DNA of 32,741 nucleotides from Candidatus Methylomirabilota bacterium (lineage in GTDB: Bacteria; Methylomirabilota; Methylomirabilia; Rokubacteriales; CSP1-6): assembly GCA_035315345.1 (NCBI GenBank), contig DATFYA010000203.1, forward strand, positions 1 through 32,741, in the 5' to 3' direction. Of this stretch, positions 15,360-23,004 are shown in pieces. Below the pieces are notes generated by a model. It made no database searches, had not been told where the DNA came from, and saw only the letters and a program-made list of their open reading frames with translations. The number at the start of each line of letters is the position of its first letter. The stretch's first letter is position 1. The position numbers and the translations under genes were made by a program.

Positions 15360-17036
15360 GTGAGCTCGGCGGCGGGCGGCCGGCTTCGGAGCCTCCGCGC
15401 CCGCTGGCCGGGGCTCGCCGACCTGGGACTCATCGTCCTGATATGGGCGGTGCCCCTCGTGGCGCTGCGCCCGCTGCAGGATGCGCCCTTCGTCGACGAC
15501 TGGGTCTACGCGTGGGCGGTCGAGCACCTGCTGCGCACCGGCGAGCTCAAGATCCTGGACTGGTCGGTGAGCCAGAACGTCGCGCACGTGCTCTGGGGCG
15601 CGCTGTTCTGCCTGCCGCTCGGCTTCTCGTTCAGCGCGCTGCGCCTGTCCACGTGGGTGGCCTCGCTGCTCGGCCTGGTGGGCCTCCACCTGCTGCTGCG
15701 CGAGCTGGGCGTCCGCCGCGTCGACGCCCTCGTGGGCGTCGCGGTCCTGGCCTTCTACCCGGTCTACTTCATCCTCTCGCTGTCGTTCATGACCGACGTG
15801 CCGTTCGTCACGGTGACGATCTGGTCCTTCGCCGCCCTCGTCCGCGCGCTCACCCGGGGCTCGCCGCGCGCCCTGGCCGCCGCGAGCCTGTTCGCCTGCC
15901 TGGCCGTCGCGATCCGGCCGGTGGGCATCTTCCTCGCGGGCGTCCTCTTGCTCGCGCGATGGCCCTCGTCCACCCGCTGGTGGAGACCCACGCGGGTCCA
16001 GCTTGCCGCCGCGGCGGCGCCGATCGTCGTCCTGGCGCTCCTGACGCTGGCCCGGCCGTCGCTCACCGAATCTCGTGCCGACCTCACCTGGGTCCACGGC
16101 TCGTGGGCCTGGCGCTGGCAGGTGAACTTCACCTTCGACGGGCTCCAGCTCGGCGGCTGGCTCCTCGCGAACCTCACCGTGGTGGTCGGCACGCTCGGGG
16201 TCGCGCTGGCCCCGCTCGCGCTCGGCAGCCTCTCGCGCGAGCGCGCGCGCGTCGCGCTGCCGGTCGGGCTGCTCGCGGCGGCGGCGCTGACCGGGACGCT
16301 CCTCGCTCGGGGCGGAGTCGGCGCGCCACTCGATCCGGAGTTCATCTGGAGCCTGCGCGAGCTGGGCGCGACCGAGGCGCTCGTTCCGCCGCTGACCGTG
16401 GCTCCCGTCCGCTCCCTGCCCTGGTCGCTCGCCGCGATGTTCGTGGCCACCCTGTCGCTCGCCCTCGCGCTGGCCCCGCTCGCTCGGCGCGGCCTGCGCC
16501 CCGAGGCGGGCGGCCTCGCCTGGGGTGCGCTGGGCTACTTCGCGATGGGCACGGTGCTGTGGCTGTTCTACGACCGGTACGCGCTGCCCCTCGTCGCGAT
16601 CGTCGTCGCGCTGCGGCTGGGCGCGGCCGGGGTCCCGCGGCGACGGCTGGCGCTGCTCGGCGTGGCGATGATGGCCACGGTGAGCGGCGTGGGCACCTGG
16701 GATCATCTGCAGTACAACCGCGCGCTGTGGACCGCGGTGGCGTGGGCTCGGGACACCGGGATCGACGCGCGCCGTCTGGACGGCGGCTACGTCATCAACG
16801 GCTGGCTGCAGTACGCGCATCCCGAGCACGCGCAGCGGGCCGCCAACGGCGGCGTCGCGGTCTCCGACGTGAACGGGGGCCGCCCCGGCCGCTACGGTAT
16901 CGTCAAGCGACTGCCCGCCGGGGCCCGCGTGCTGCACGCGGTGCCCTACCGGCGCATGCTGGCGCCGTCGGGCACGCTCTGGGTCGTCGATCGCGCGCCG
17001 GACGGCTCGGCCGGGCCGCCGGACGGCCGCCACTGA
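15360..17036 (+). CDS. GT39-like (GT-C fold) membrane glycosyltransferase
   Basis: A roughly 558-residue polytopic membrane protein. Close to the N-terminus a first helix (LGLIVLIWAVPLVAL) is followed by a periplasmic loop with PFVDDWVYAWAVEHLLRTGE; the Asp-Asp pair in this loop is the catalytic mark of GT-C enzymes such as GT39 and ArnT. About nine to eleven further hydrophobic helices follow, and the last about 130 residues are soluble. Enzymes of this type use polyprenyl-phosphate sugars to modify lipids, proteins or polysaccharide. The gene heads a group with a nucleotidyltransferase/LicD-like fusion, suggesting surface glycan modification. Start GTG 15360 is a choice; TTG 15252 in the same frame would add 36 disordered residues. 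Confidence 0.75.
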   Translation: MSSAAGGRLRSLRARWPGLADLGLIVLIWAVPLVALRPLQDAPFVDDWVYAWAVEHLLRTGELKILDWSVSQNVAHVLWGALFCLPLGFSFSALRLSTWVASLLGLVGLHLLLRELGVRRVDALVGVAVLAFYPVYFILSLSFMTDVPFVTVTIWSFAALVRALTRGSPRALAAASLFACLAVAIRPVGIFLAGVLLLARWPSSTRWWRPTRVQLAAAAAPIVVLALLTLARPSLTESRADLTWVHGSWAWRWQVNFTFDGLQLGGWLLANLTVVVGTLGVALAPLALGSLSRERARVALPVGLLAAAALTGTLLARGGVGAPLDPEFIWSLRELGATEALVPPLTVAPVRSLPWSLAAMFVATLSLALALAPLARRGLRPEAGGLAWGALGYFAMGTVLWLFYDRYALPLVAIVVALRLGAAGVPRRRLALLGVAMMATVSGVGTWDHLQYNRALWTAVAWARDTGIDARRLDGGYVINGWLQYAHPEHAQRAANGGVAVSDVNGGRPGRYGIVKRLPAGARVLHAVPYRRMLAPSGTLWVVDRAPDGSAGPPDGRH

Positions 17037-17073
17037 TTGCCTTCGGCCCGCCGACGTGCAACAGTACCTCGCC

Positions 17074-17607
17074 GTGAGGTTCCGGACGCTCGCCCTCGTC
17101 GTGGTGGCCGTCTGCAATCTCGGCGCGACGCACCCCGCCGACGCGCAGCCGGCCGCGCGAACCTGGCGGATCGGCTTCCTCTCGCTGGTCGCGGAGGACC
17201 TCGAGCAGTACAAGCCCTGGCTCGCCGCCTTCCGTGACGGACTCCGTCAGCTGGGCTACGTCGAAGGGCAGAACCTGGTCCTCGAGCAGCGCTACGCGGC
17301 GGGGCGCATCGATCGCCTCCCCGCCCTCGCCGCCGAGCTGGCCATCGAGCAGCGACTCCCCACCTCGGGCTCGCACCGCGGCTGGGCCGAGGGCGGCCTG
17401 CTGATGTCGTACGGCACGGACTTCGTCGCGATGTTCCGGCACGGGGCGGTCGTCGTCGACAAGATCCTGAAGGGCGCGTCCCCCGCCACGCTTCCGGTGG
17501 AGCAGCCCACCAAGTTCGAGCTGGTCATCAACGCGAAGACCGCGAAGGCGATCGGGCTCGCGATTCCCCCGTCGGTGCTCGTCCGGGCCGACGCGCTGAT
17601 CCAATAG
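17074..17607 (+). CDS. ABC transporter substrate-binding protein (TrpX-type) with internal deletion
   Basis: The N-terminal part has a signal peptide (RFRTLALVVVAVCNLG ending in ADAQ) and WRIGFLSLVAEDLEQYKPW..AAFRDGLRQLGYVEGQNL, the start of the ABC_sub_bind (TrpX-like) family. The C-terminal part matches its end: RLPTSGSHRGWAEGGLLMSYG, VDKILKGASPATLPVEQPTKFELVIN and AIGLAIPPSVLVRADALI. Family members have about 320-330 residues; here only 177 remain. About 150 residues, most of domain 2 and the hinge, are missing with the frame kept, joining near 17340-17350 (AAELA to IEQRLPT). The product cannot form a two-lobed binding cleft. GTG 17056 is an alternative start six codons earlier. Confidence 0.75.
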   Translation: MRFRTLALVVVAVCNLGATHPADAQPAARTWRIGFLSLVAEDLEQYKPWLAAFRDGLRQLGYVEGQNLVLEQRYAAGRIDRLPALAAELAIEQRLPTSGSHRGWAEGGLLMSYGTDFVAMFRHGAVVVDKILKGASPATLPVEQPTKFELVINAKTAKAIGLAIPPSVLVRADALIQ

Positions 17608-17621
17608 CCGAGGATCGACAC

Positions 17622-19058
17622 GTGCCCCCGAAGGCGGTCGTCCTCGCCGCCGGCGCCGGCGTCCGCCTCGGGGCGCTCACCGAGCGCTCGCCCAAGTGCC
17701 TGCTCCCGATCGACGGCCGCGCCCTGCTCGACCACCAGCTGGAGACGCTGGCCGCGGCGGGGATCACCGACGTCACGGTCGTCGCCGGTCATCTGGCCGA
17801 CCGCGTGATCGAGCACGTGGCGGGCCGATGCCGCGTCGTCCGCAACGACCGCTACGCCTCCACCAACAGCATCGTGTCGCTGCACGCGGCCGCCGACGCG
17901 GTCAGGGGCTCGGCCTTCGTCTTCCAGAACGCCGACGTCCTGTACCGCCCGACGATCGTGAAGCGCCTGCTCCGGTCGCCGCACGCCAACGCGTGTCTCG
18001 TCGATCCGCTGCGTCCGCACGTCGACGGCGAGTTCCACGTCGAGCTGCGCGAGGGACGCATCGTGCGGTACAGCCGGGACGTGCCGCCCACGCGATCGGT
18101 CGGGGAGAGCGGTCAGCTGGTGAAGATCGGCGCGCGCGACTCGGCGGCCTTCCTCGACCGCATCGACGCGGTCATTGCCGCCGGGGGCCAGCGCGAGTTC
18201 CCCAACCGCGCCTACGACGTGCTGATGAGCGGCGACGGGCTCTGGCCCGTGTACACCGCGGGATTGCCGTGGTGGGAGATCGACACGCCGGCGGACTACG
18301 AGCGCTGCGCCCGGGAGCGGACTCGCCTCGACGGGCCGCCGGCGGCCCGATCGCCGCTCGCGCTGGCCCGCTCCTTCCTGCACCGCCCACGGATGCCGTC
18401 GCCCTATCGCCAGCTCGCCCGCGCCCTGGCCCGCGGCCGCCGGCATCCCGCCCGGGCGTCGCGCCATCTCGGCGCCGTCCGAGCCGGTCGGCTCGGGCTG
18501 GCCGCCTTCGATCTGCTGGTCAACGGACCGCGGGTGCTGGCCGAGACGCTCGCCCTCGCCGCCGAGGCGGGGTTACGGCCGTTCCTGCTGTGGGGCAGCC
18601 TGCTGGGCTGCGTGCGCGACGGCGGCTTCATCGTGGGCGATCGCGACATCGACCTCGGCATCCTCGACGGCGACGCGGCTCGGCTGCCGGCGTGGCGAGC
18701 GGCCATGAGGGCCCGCGGGTACGGCGTGCGCATCGACAACGAGTTCAAGCTCTCGCTGGTGCACCCGCAGCACCCGCGCCTCTTCGTCGACGTGGACGTG
18801 GTGAAGCCGGCCCGCGGCGGCTGGGCCATCACCAACGCCGACGCCGATCCCGCCCGGATCTTCCACTACCGCTTCGACAAGTCGATCTTCGCGGGCCTGC
18901 GGATCGCCAGCTTCGTGGACGGCATCGAGGTCGCCGTCCCGGCCGACCCGGAGGGCTTCCTCGAGGCGGTGTACGGGGACTGGACCGTGCCGGAGCCTCC
19001 GGTCCACTACCTCTACGGCCCCCTCAACGTCGAGGTGGAGATCCGTTCGCCACGATGA
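17622..19058 (+). CDS. Fusion of LicC-like nucleotidyltransferase and LicD-like transferase
   Basis: This 478-residue protein joins two enzymes that are usually separate. Residues 4 to about 235 are an NTP-transferase: AVVLAAGAGVRLGAL (5-19), SPKCLLPIDG with Lys25, and NADVLY with the metal-binding Asp105, as in CTP:phosphocholine cytidylyltransferase LicC and sugar-1-phosphate nucleotidyltransferases. Residues about 295-478 are LicD-like: WGSLLG (324-329), then GDRDIDLGIL with the Asp-x-Asp at 342-344, as in LicD and fukutin-related transferases. A basic linker separates the halves. The pair suggests activation and transfer of phosphocholine or a related polyol phosphate to a surface glycan. 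The start is GTG 17622 after GAGGAT. No kinase LicA or choline importer is in view. Confidence 0.78.
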   Translation: MPPKAVVLAAGAGVRLGALTERSPKCLLPIDGRALLDHQLETLAAAGITDVTVVAGHLADRVIEHVAGRCRVVRNDRYASTNSIVSLHAAADAVRGSAFVFQNADVLYRPTIVKRLLRSPHANACLVDPLRPHVDGEFHVELREGRIVRYSRDVPPTRSVGESGQLVKIGARDSAAFLDRIDAVIAAGGQREFPNRAYDVLMSGDGLWPVYTAGLPWWEIDTPADYERCARERTRLDGPPAARSPLALARSFLHRPRMPSPYRQLARALARGRRHPARASRHLGAVRAGRLGLAAFDLLVNGPRVLAETLALAAEAGLRPFLLWGSLLGCVRDGGFIVGDRDIDLGILDGDAARLPAWRAAMRARGYGVRIDNEFKLSLVHPQHPRLFVDVDVVKPARGGWAITNADADPARIFHYRFDKSIFAGLRIASFVDGIEVAVPADPEGFLEAVYGDWTVPEPPVHYLYGPLNVEVEIRSPR

Positions 19059-19101
19059 CCTCTTGCCGATCGACGTGATCCCGTCCTGAGGACCGGGTCC
19101 T

Positions 19102-19602
19102 TCAGCCTTTCACGCCGAGGGCGCCGGATATCTCGGCCAGCGTCGCCTTCTCGGCCTCGCTGACGCGCACGCCGCCGAAGCCCAGGAAGCCGCCCTCGGT
19201 GGAGGCCTCGGCCACCGCCTGGCTGATGTGACGCAGCCACGCCTTGAAGGCGGCCGCCTCGTCCGGCGCCTTGGCGTCCAGCAGCGCGGCGGCGTCGCGC
19301 ACCGCCGCGACCGCCTTGGCCTTGACCTCGCCAGGCTTGCTGCCGGTGAGCGTCGCCTGCAGCCGATCCCGGGCGGCGGCGCGGCCTTCGGACGTCTCGA
19401 AGTCCGCGGCTACCGCCTTGATCAGCTCACTGGATTTCGTATCGCTCTTGGCCTCGAGCAGGGCGTGGCCGGCGACCATGCTCTCCTTCAGCGTCCCCCA
19501 CAGCCCGCTCGGCTCGGCCGCGGTGACCGCGATGCCGGCCATCATCACGCTCTGCAGCACCTTCGTCCATTCCTCGGGGGAGAAGCTCGCCTTGCTCGCC
19601 AT
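19102..19602 (-). CDS. Conserved hypothetical helical protein
   Basis: A 166-residue, mostly helical, soluble protein. It begins FSPEEWTKVLQSVMMAGIAVTAAEPSGLWGTLKE, a pattern I associate with an uncharacterised family found in several phyla; no biochemical role is known to me. The middle is rich in Ala, Lys and Glu helices, and a short GGFLGFGG loop lies before the C-terminal helix EKATLAEISGALGV. There is no signal peptide or membrane segment. AGGAGG before the ATG supports the start at 19602. It is the last gene of a minus-strand group after the SYLF lipoprotein and the DUF3597 gene, 12 bp downstream of the latter, so a shared job is likely. Confidence 0.75.
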   Translation of the reverse strand: MASKASFSPEEWTKVLQSVMMAGIAVTAAEPSGLWGTLKESMVAGHALLEAKSDTKSSELIKAVAADFETSEGRAAARDRLQATLTGSKPGEVKAKAVAAVRDAAALLDAKAPDEAAAFKAWLRHISQAVAEASTEGGFLGFGGVRVSEAEKATLAEISGALGVKG

Positions 19603-19614
19603 GCGGGGTCCTCC

Positions 19615-20019
19615 TCAGCTCAGCAGCTCCTTCGGGACGTTGCCGCCGTTGTCGGCCAGCTTCTGCAGCACGGTCTTGTGCAGCCACATGTTCATCTGCG
19701 CGGAGTCGCCCATCTTCTCGGCGGGACACCCCAGCTCCGTCGCCAATTCCTTGCGGGAGGCGAGGCTGCTGTCGAGGTCGAGGAGCTTGAGCAGGTCCAC
19801 GATCGAGACCTTCCAGTTGAGCTTCTGCGGATTCGCGGCGGCGAGGCCTTCCAGCTTGGCCACCACGTCCACCACCGTGATCGCCACCGGCGGGGGCGGC
19901 GCGGTGACCACCGGGGCGGCCGGCGCCGACGGCACCGGGGCAGCCTGGGGGGCGGGAGCGGCTTCAGCGGCGGGACGATTGAATCCGAGCTTCTGAAGGA
20001 TGCTGCCGAACAGGCTCAT
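19615..20019 (-). CDS. DUF3597 domain-containing protein
   Basis: This 134-residue protein starts MSLFGSILQKLGF, then has a proline/alanine-rich linker (about residues 18-48), and then the DUF3597 domain: ITVVDVVAKLEGLAAANPQKLNWKVSIVDLLKLLDLDSS, ARKELATELG-like helix, and a C-terminal MNMWLHKTVLQKLADNGG. DUF3597 proteins are small and resemble LysM-like or BON-neighbouring envelope proteins, but their function is not established. No signal peptide is seen. AGGAAAGGGG precedes the ATG. The gene is second in the three-gene group, 50 bp downstream of the SYLF lipoprotein gene. Confidence 0.85.
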   Translation of the reverse strand: MSLFGSILQKLGFNRPAAEAAPAPQAAPVPSAPAAPVVTAPPPPVAITVVDVVAKLEGLAAANPQKLNWKVSIVDLLKLLDLDSSLASRKELATELGCPAEKMGDSAQMNMWLHKTVLQKLADNGGNVPKELLS

Positions 20020-20069
20020 GGTGGATCCCCTTTCCTTTCGCTTGGGCGCGCCAGGGCCGGACGCGCGGC

Positions 20070-20615
20070 TCACTTGGCCATGTAGGTGGTCCGCTGACCG
20101 CCGAGCGAGGCCTCCGCCATGGCGCCGACCAGCGGCCGCACGAAGACGGCCACGCCGTCGACGAAGCGCGCGTTGGTGGCCGCGCCGGTCTCGGCGATGA
20201 TGGCCGACGCGTTGGCGCCGAAATCGGTGCGGTTCTGCTTGAAGCGGTCGAGCGCCGCCTTGTCCTCGAACACGATCAGCTCGCTGTAGGTCTGGCCGCC
20301 GGCCTGCAGGCCGAACGAGGCCTGGGTCACGTCGGCATAGCCGATGTGCTGGCCCCGCTCGAAGACGACGCCGCGGCCGTAGGCGCCGCCGAAGACGAGC
20401 CCGCCCTTGGTGATCTCGGGGAAGAAGGCGAAGGCGTGGCTCTTCTTGGCCATCTCCTCGATGCCGGGATCGAGCTTGCTCCATTCCTGGCGCTCGGCTT
20501 GCGCCTTGCGGGTCAGCTCGTCCTTCTCGGCGGTGGTGGTGGGAGCGGTGCTGCAGCCGGCCAGCAACCCGGCGGCCAGGCAGATCGCGGTGACGATGCT
20601 CGCGTCTCGGGCCAT
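20070..20615 (-). CDS. SYLF/YSC84-domain lipoprotein
   Basis: A 181-residue lipoprotein: signal segment SIVTAICLAAGLLAGC with lipobox Cys21, then a short Thr-rich linker and a single SYLF (YSC84/DUF500) domain. Hallmarks are SHAFAFFPEITKGGLVFGGAYGRGVVF, ADVTQASFGLQAGGQTYSELIVFED, FGANASAIIAE and DGVAVFVRPLVGAMAEASLGGQ. Eukaryotic SYLF domains bind phosphoinositides and actin; bacterial ones are periplasmic lipid-binding proteins of unclear role. AGGAGGACAGGGC stands before ATG 20615. It begins the group with DUF3597 and the 166-residue protein. The promoter should lie in the 167-bp gap before it, which also contains a short repeat element. Confidence 0.9.
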   Translation of the reverse strand: MARDASIVTAICLAAGLLAGCSTAPTTTAEKDELTRKAQAERQEWSKLDPGIEEMAKKSHAFAFFPEITKGGLVFGGAYGRGVVFERGQHIGYADVTQASFGLQAGGQTYSELIVFEDKAALDRFKQNRTDFGANASAIIAETGAATNARFVDGVAVFVRPLVGAMAEASLGGQRTTYMAK

Positions 20616-20749
20616 GCCCTGTCCTCCTCGTGATCGGGGGGTGACGACGGTGACCGGATACCGGCGAGGCTCCACCCGAACCCGACGCGCGTCAAGGGGG
20701 ACTCACGGCATACGACCAAGGTCCCATGGCGATTCGACCACGGAAGGGT

Positions 20750-20781
20750 CGGGGAAATGTCGTAATGCAAGACCTGACCCC
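20750..20781. repeat. Possible REP-like element remnant
   Basis: The stretch ending in TGCAAGACCTGACCCC (20766-20781) looks like a sequence I have met at the edges of REP-type/Y1-transposase elements in environmental genomes. GGGTC at its left end can pair with GACCC at its right end. It lies against the stop codon of the LLM gene. Only one copy is in the window, so the repeat status rests on memory. Confidence 0.3.
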
Positions 20782-20782
20782 G

Positions 20783-21652
20783 TCAGCGGAAGTGCGCGAT
20801 CACCTCGCGGCCGTAGCGCAGCACGTCGTCCGGGGTCTTCACCTGCGCGGGCAGGCCGGCCGCCGCGCTCACCGGCACTCCGACCCGCGAGATTCCCTGG
20901 CGGGCGAGTGCCTCGATCTCCGCCGGGTCGGCGGGCGCCGCCACCGTGATCTCGATCGACTTCGGATCGCGGCCGGCGGCCTCCGCGGCCCGCCGCATCT
21001 CATCGAGCAGCGCGGGTGACGGGGTGCGGGCCGGGAAGTAGCCATCGCCGAGCCGCCCGGCGCGGCGCGCGGCCGCCGCGGTGTCGCCGCCCACGATGAT
21101 CGGGATGCGCCGCTCGGGCGGTAGCGGCCGGCAGTAGACGCGCTCGAACGACACGAACCGGCCCTTGAAGGTGGCGCACTCCTGGCTCCACAGCGCGCGC
21201 ATGGCCTCCACGTACTCGTCGGTGCGCGGCCCGCGGTCCGCGAACGGCAGGCCGAGCGCGGCGAACTCCTCGGCGAGCCAGCCCACGCCGATGCCCAGCA
21301 GCACGCGCCCCCCGCCGGCCAGGTGGTCGAGCGTGGCCACCGCCTTCGCGGTCACCACCGGGTTGCGCTGCGGCAGGATGAGGATCGCGGTGCCGAGCTT
21401 GATCGTGCGGGTGGCCGAGGCGATGTAGGCGAGCCAGATCAGCGGGTCGGGGATCGGGAAGTCCTCGAGGCCCGAGCCCATGCGCCCGGAGGCGGAGTAC
21501 GGATAGCGCGACTGGTAGGCCTGCGGCACCACCACGTGCTCGACCGTCCAGATCGAGTCGAAGCCGGCGGCCTCGGCGGCCTGCGCCAGCTCCACCGCCG
21601 CCGGTCCGTTGCCATAGCGTCCGAGGCTCGCGTAGCGCAATCCGAACTTCAT
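20783..21652 (-). CDS. LLM class F420-dependent oxidoreductase
   Basis: This 289-residue luciferase-superfamily protein has the pattern of the TIGR03619-type F420-dependent group: MKFGLRYASLGRYGNGP, AEAAGFDSIWTVEHVVVPQ, ATRTIKLGTAILILPQRNP, KAVATLDHLAGGGRVLLGIGVGW, and IPIIVGGDTAAAARRAGRLGDGYFP. The long insertion YPYSASGRMG after the VEHV helix fits. It should bind reduced F420 and reduce or oxidise a small organic substrate. Its ATG overlaps the stop of the MmgE/PrpD gene by 4 nt (21649-21652), so the two are translationally coupled. It is the last gene of the EthD-MmgE-LLM operon. Confidence 0.92.
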   Translation of the reverse strand: MKFGLRYASLGRYGNGPAAVELAQAAEAAGFDSIWTVEHVVVPQAYQSRYPYSASGRMGSGLEDFPIPDPLIWLAYIASATRTIKLGTAILILPQRNPVVTAKAVATLDHLAGGGRVLLGIGVGWLAEEFAALGLPFADRGPRTDEYVEAMRALWSQECATFKGRFVSFERVYCRPLPPERRIPIIVGGDTAAAARRAGRLGDGYFPARTPSPALLDEMRRAAEAAGRDPKSIEITVAAPADPAEIEALARQGISRVGVPVSAAAGLPAQVKTPDDVLRYGREVIAHFR

Positions 21653-23004
21653 GGCCGCTCTCCTTTGAAGGTGAGGCGCAGCAGTGGTCCGACGTCGGGC
21701 AGCGTGGGCAGACGCCCGAGGTGCTCCAGGAGCCGGTCCACCTGCGCGCCGGGCAGGACGACGCCGGCCAGCCGGCGGAACTTCTCCTCCACGTCGCGTC
21801 GAGACACCGGACGGCCGGGCGTGCCGCGCGCCGCCCGCACCGCCTCGTCGAGCACGCGCCCGTCACGCAGCCGCACGCGCATGCGGGCCTCGGGGATGCG
21901 GAGCGTGGAGTCGGCCACCGGCCGGATGCGGCCGGCCAGCGCGAGCAGGCTCGGCTCGGGCGCGGCGAAGTCGGACTCGGCGGCGTCGCCCCGGCTGAGC
22001 GCGAGCGCCGCGCAGTAGGCCGCGCTGAACTTGGCCTCGAGCCCGGTGCGGGGCGCCGGAATCGCCGCGACCTTGACCGCGAGCGGCGGCACGTGGCACT
22101 CGACTTCGGCGATCGCCTCGGCCGCCGGTGCGGCGCGCTCGCGGATCGCGCGGCCGGCGTCGATCGTCGCGTGCAGCAGATGGCAGGCCGCGTAGAGCTT
22201 GGTGCTGTTGTCGAGGATCTCGAAGCGGGTGCCCAGATCCGCCAGGGCCGGGCTCAGGTCGGTGAGGCCGACGAAGGTGCCGGGCAAGCCGGGCCGCGCG
22301 TCCAGGATCCCGGTGGGGCCGGTGAAGCCCTCGCGGGCGAGCAGGGCGGCCAGGATGCCGTTCATGGCGGCCTTGCCCGGATGGAGCGGCTTGCTCATCG
22401 TGCCGAGCGACTGCTCGAGCCCGGCGGCCTGCGTGCCCGCGATGCCGAGGGCGCGGCCCATCGGCTCGGCGGTGAGCCCCAGCAGCCGGCCCGCCGCCGC
22501 GACTGCCCCGAAGTGGCCGAGGACCGCGGTGACGTGGAAGCCGCGGTCGGCGAGCAACGGGCCGATCACCCGGCCGATCCGCGTCTCGACCTCGAAGCCG
22601 GCGACGAAGGCTTCGAGCACGGCCGCGCCGGAGCGGCCGCGCCACTCCGCGACGGCCAGCGCCGCCGGCGCGACCGGCGCCGAGCCGTGGACGATCGAGG
22701 CCAGGTGCGTGTCGTCGAAGTCGAGCGCGTGCCCCTGGGCGCCGTTGGCCAGCGCGGCCAGCAGCGCGCTGGTCCGGCGGCCGCGCCCGATGATCGTCGC
22801 CTGCGGGTCCCCGCCGCTGGCGCCCACCACCGTGTCGAGCGCGGCGGCCAGCGGCTCGGTCGAGCCTCGAATGGCCGCGCCGATCCAGTCGGTGAGGCAG
22901 AGCGCCGCGGCCTCGGTCACCGCGCCGGGGAGCGTGCGCAGGTCGAGACCCAGCGCGAAGTCGATGAGCGCGTCGGCGACCGGGGTCCGGCGATCGTCGG
23001 GCAT
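21649..23004 (-). CDS. MmgE/PrpD family protein
   Basis: A 451-residue member of the MmgE/PrpD family, which includes 2-methylcitrate dehydratase and cis-aconitate decarboxylase. Typical segments are ALCLTDWIGAAIRGSTEP, ALANGAQGHALDFDDTHL, SIVHGSAPVAPAALA, GFHVTAVLGHFGAVAAAGRLLGL, LKPLHPGKAAMNG-like (MSKPLHPGKAAMNG) and the domain-2 segment YAACHLLHATIDAG. The conserved Asp and His of the HALDFDD and HPGKA motifs are present, so it may be active. The substrate is unknown; many members beside LLM oxidoreductases belong to uncharted degradation pathways. Its ATG directly follows the EthD stop (TAGATG), and its own stop overlaps the LLM gene. Confidence 0.92.
   Translation of the reverse strand: MPDDRRTPVADALIDFALGLDLRTLPGAVTEAAALCLTDWIGAAIRGSTEPLAAALDTVVGASGGDPQATIIGRGRRTSALLAALANGAQGHALDFDDTHLASIVHGSAPVAPAALAVAEWRGRSGAAVLEAFVAGFEVETRIGRVIGPLLADRGFHVTAVLGHFGAVAAAGRLLGLTAEPMGRALGIAGTQAAGLEQSLGTMSKPLHPGKAAMNGILAALLAREGFTGPTGILDARPGLPGTFVGLTDLSPALADLGTRFEILDNSTKLYAACHLLHATIDAGRAIRERAAPAAEAIAEVECHVPPLAVKVAAIPAPRTGLEAKFSAAYCAALALSRGDAAESDFAAPEPSLLALAGRIRPVADSTLRIPEARMRVRLRDGRVLDEAVRAARGTPGRPVSRRDVEEKFRRLAGVVLPGAQVDRLLEHLGRLPTLPDVGPLLRLTFKGERP

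Noticed and set aside
15342-17213. 623-codon frame on the minus strand opposite the glycosyltransferase
   Set aside because: Composition is Arg/Gln/Glu/Pro repetitive with no motif; it is the antisense shadow of a clear membrane protein.
20716-20723. CCAAGGTC upstream of the SYLF operon as a shared operator with the protease cassette
   Set aside because: Only a single copy in opposite orientation to its gene; chance match is likely.
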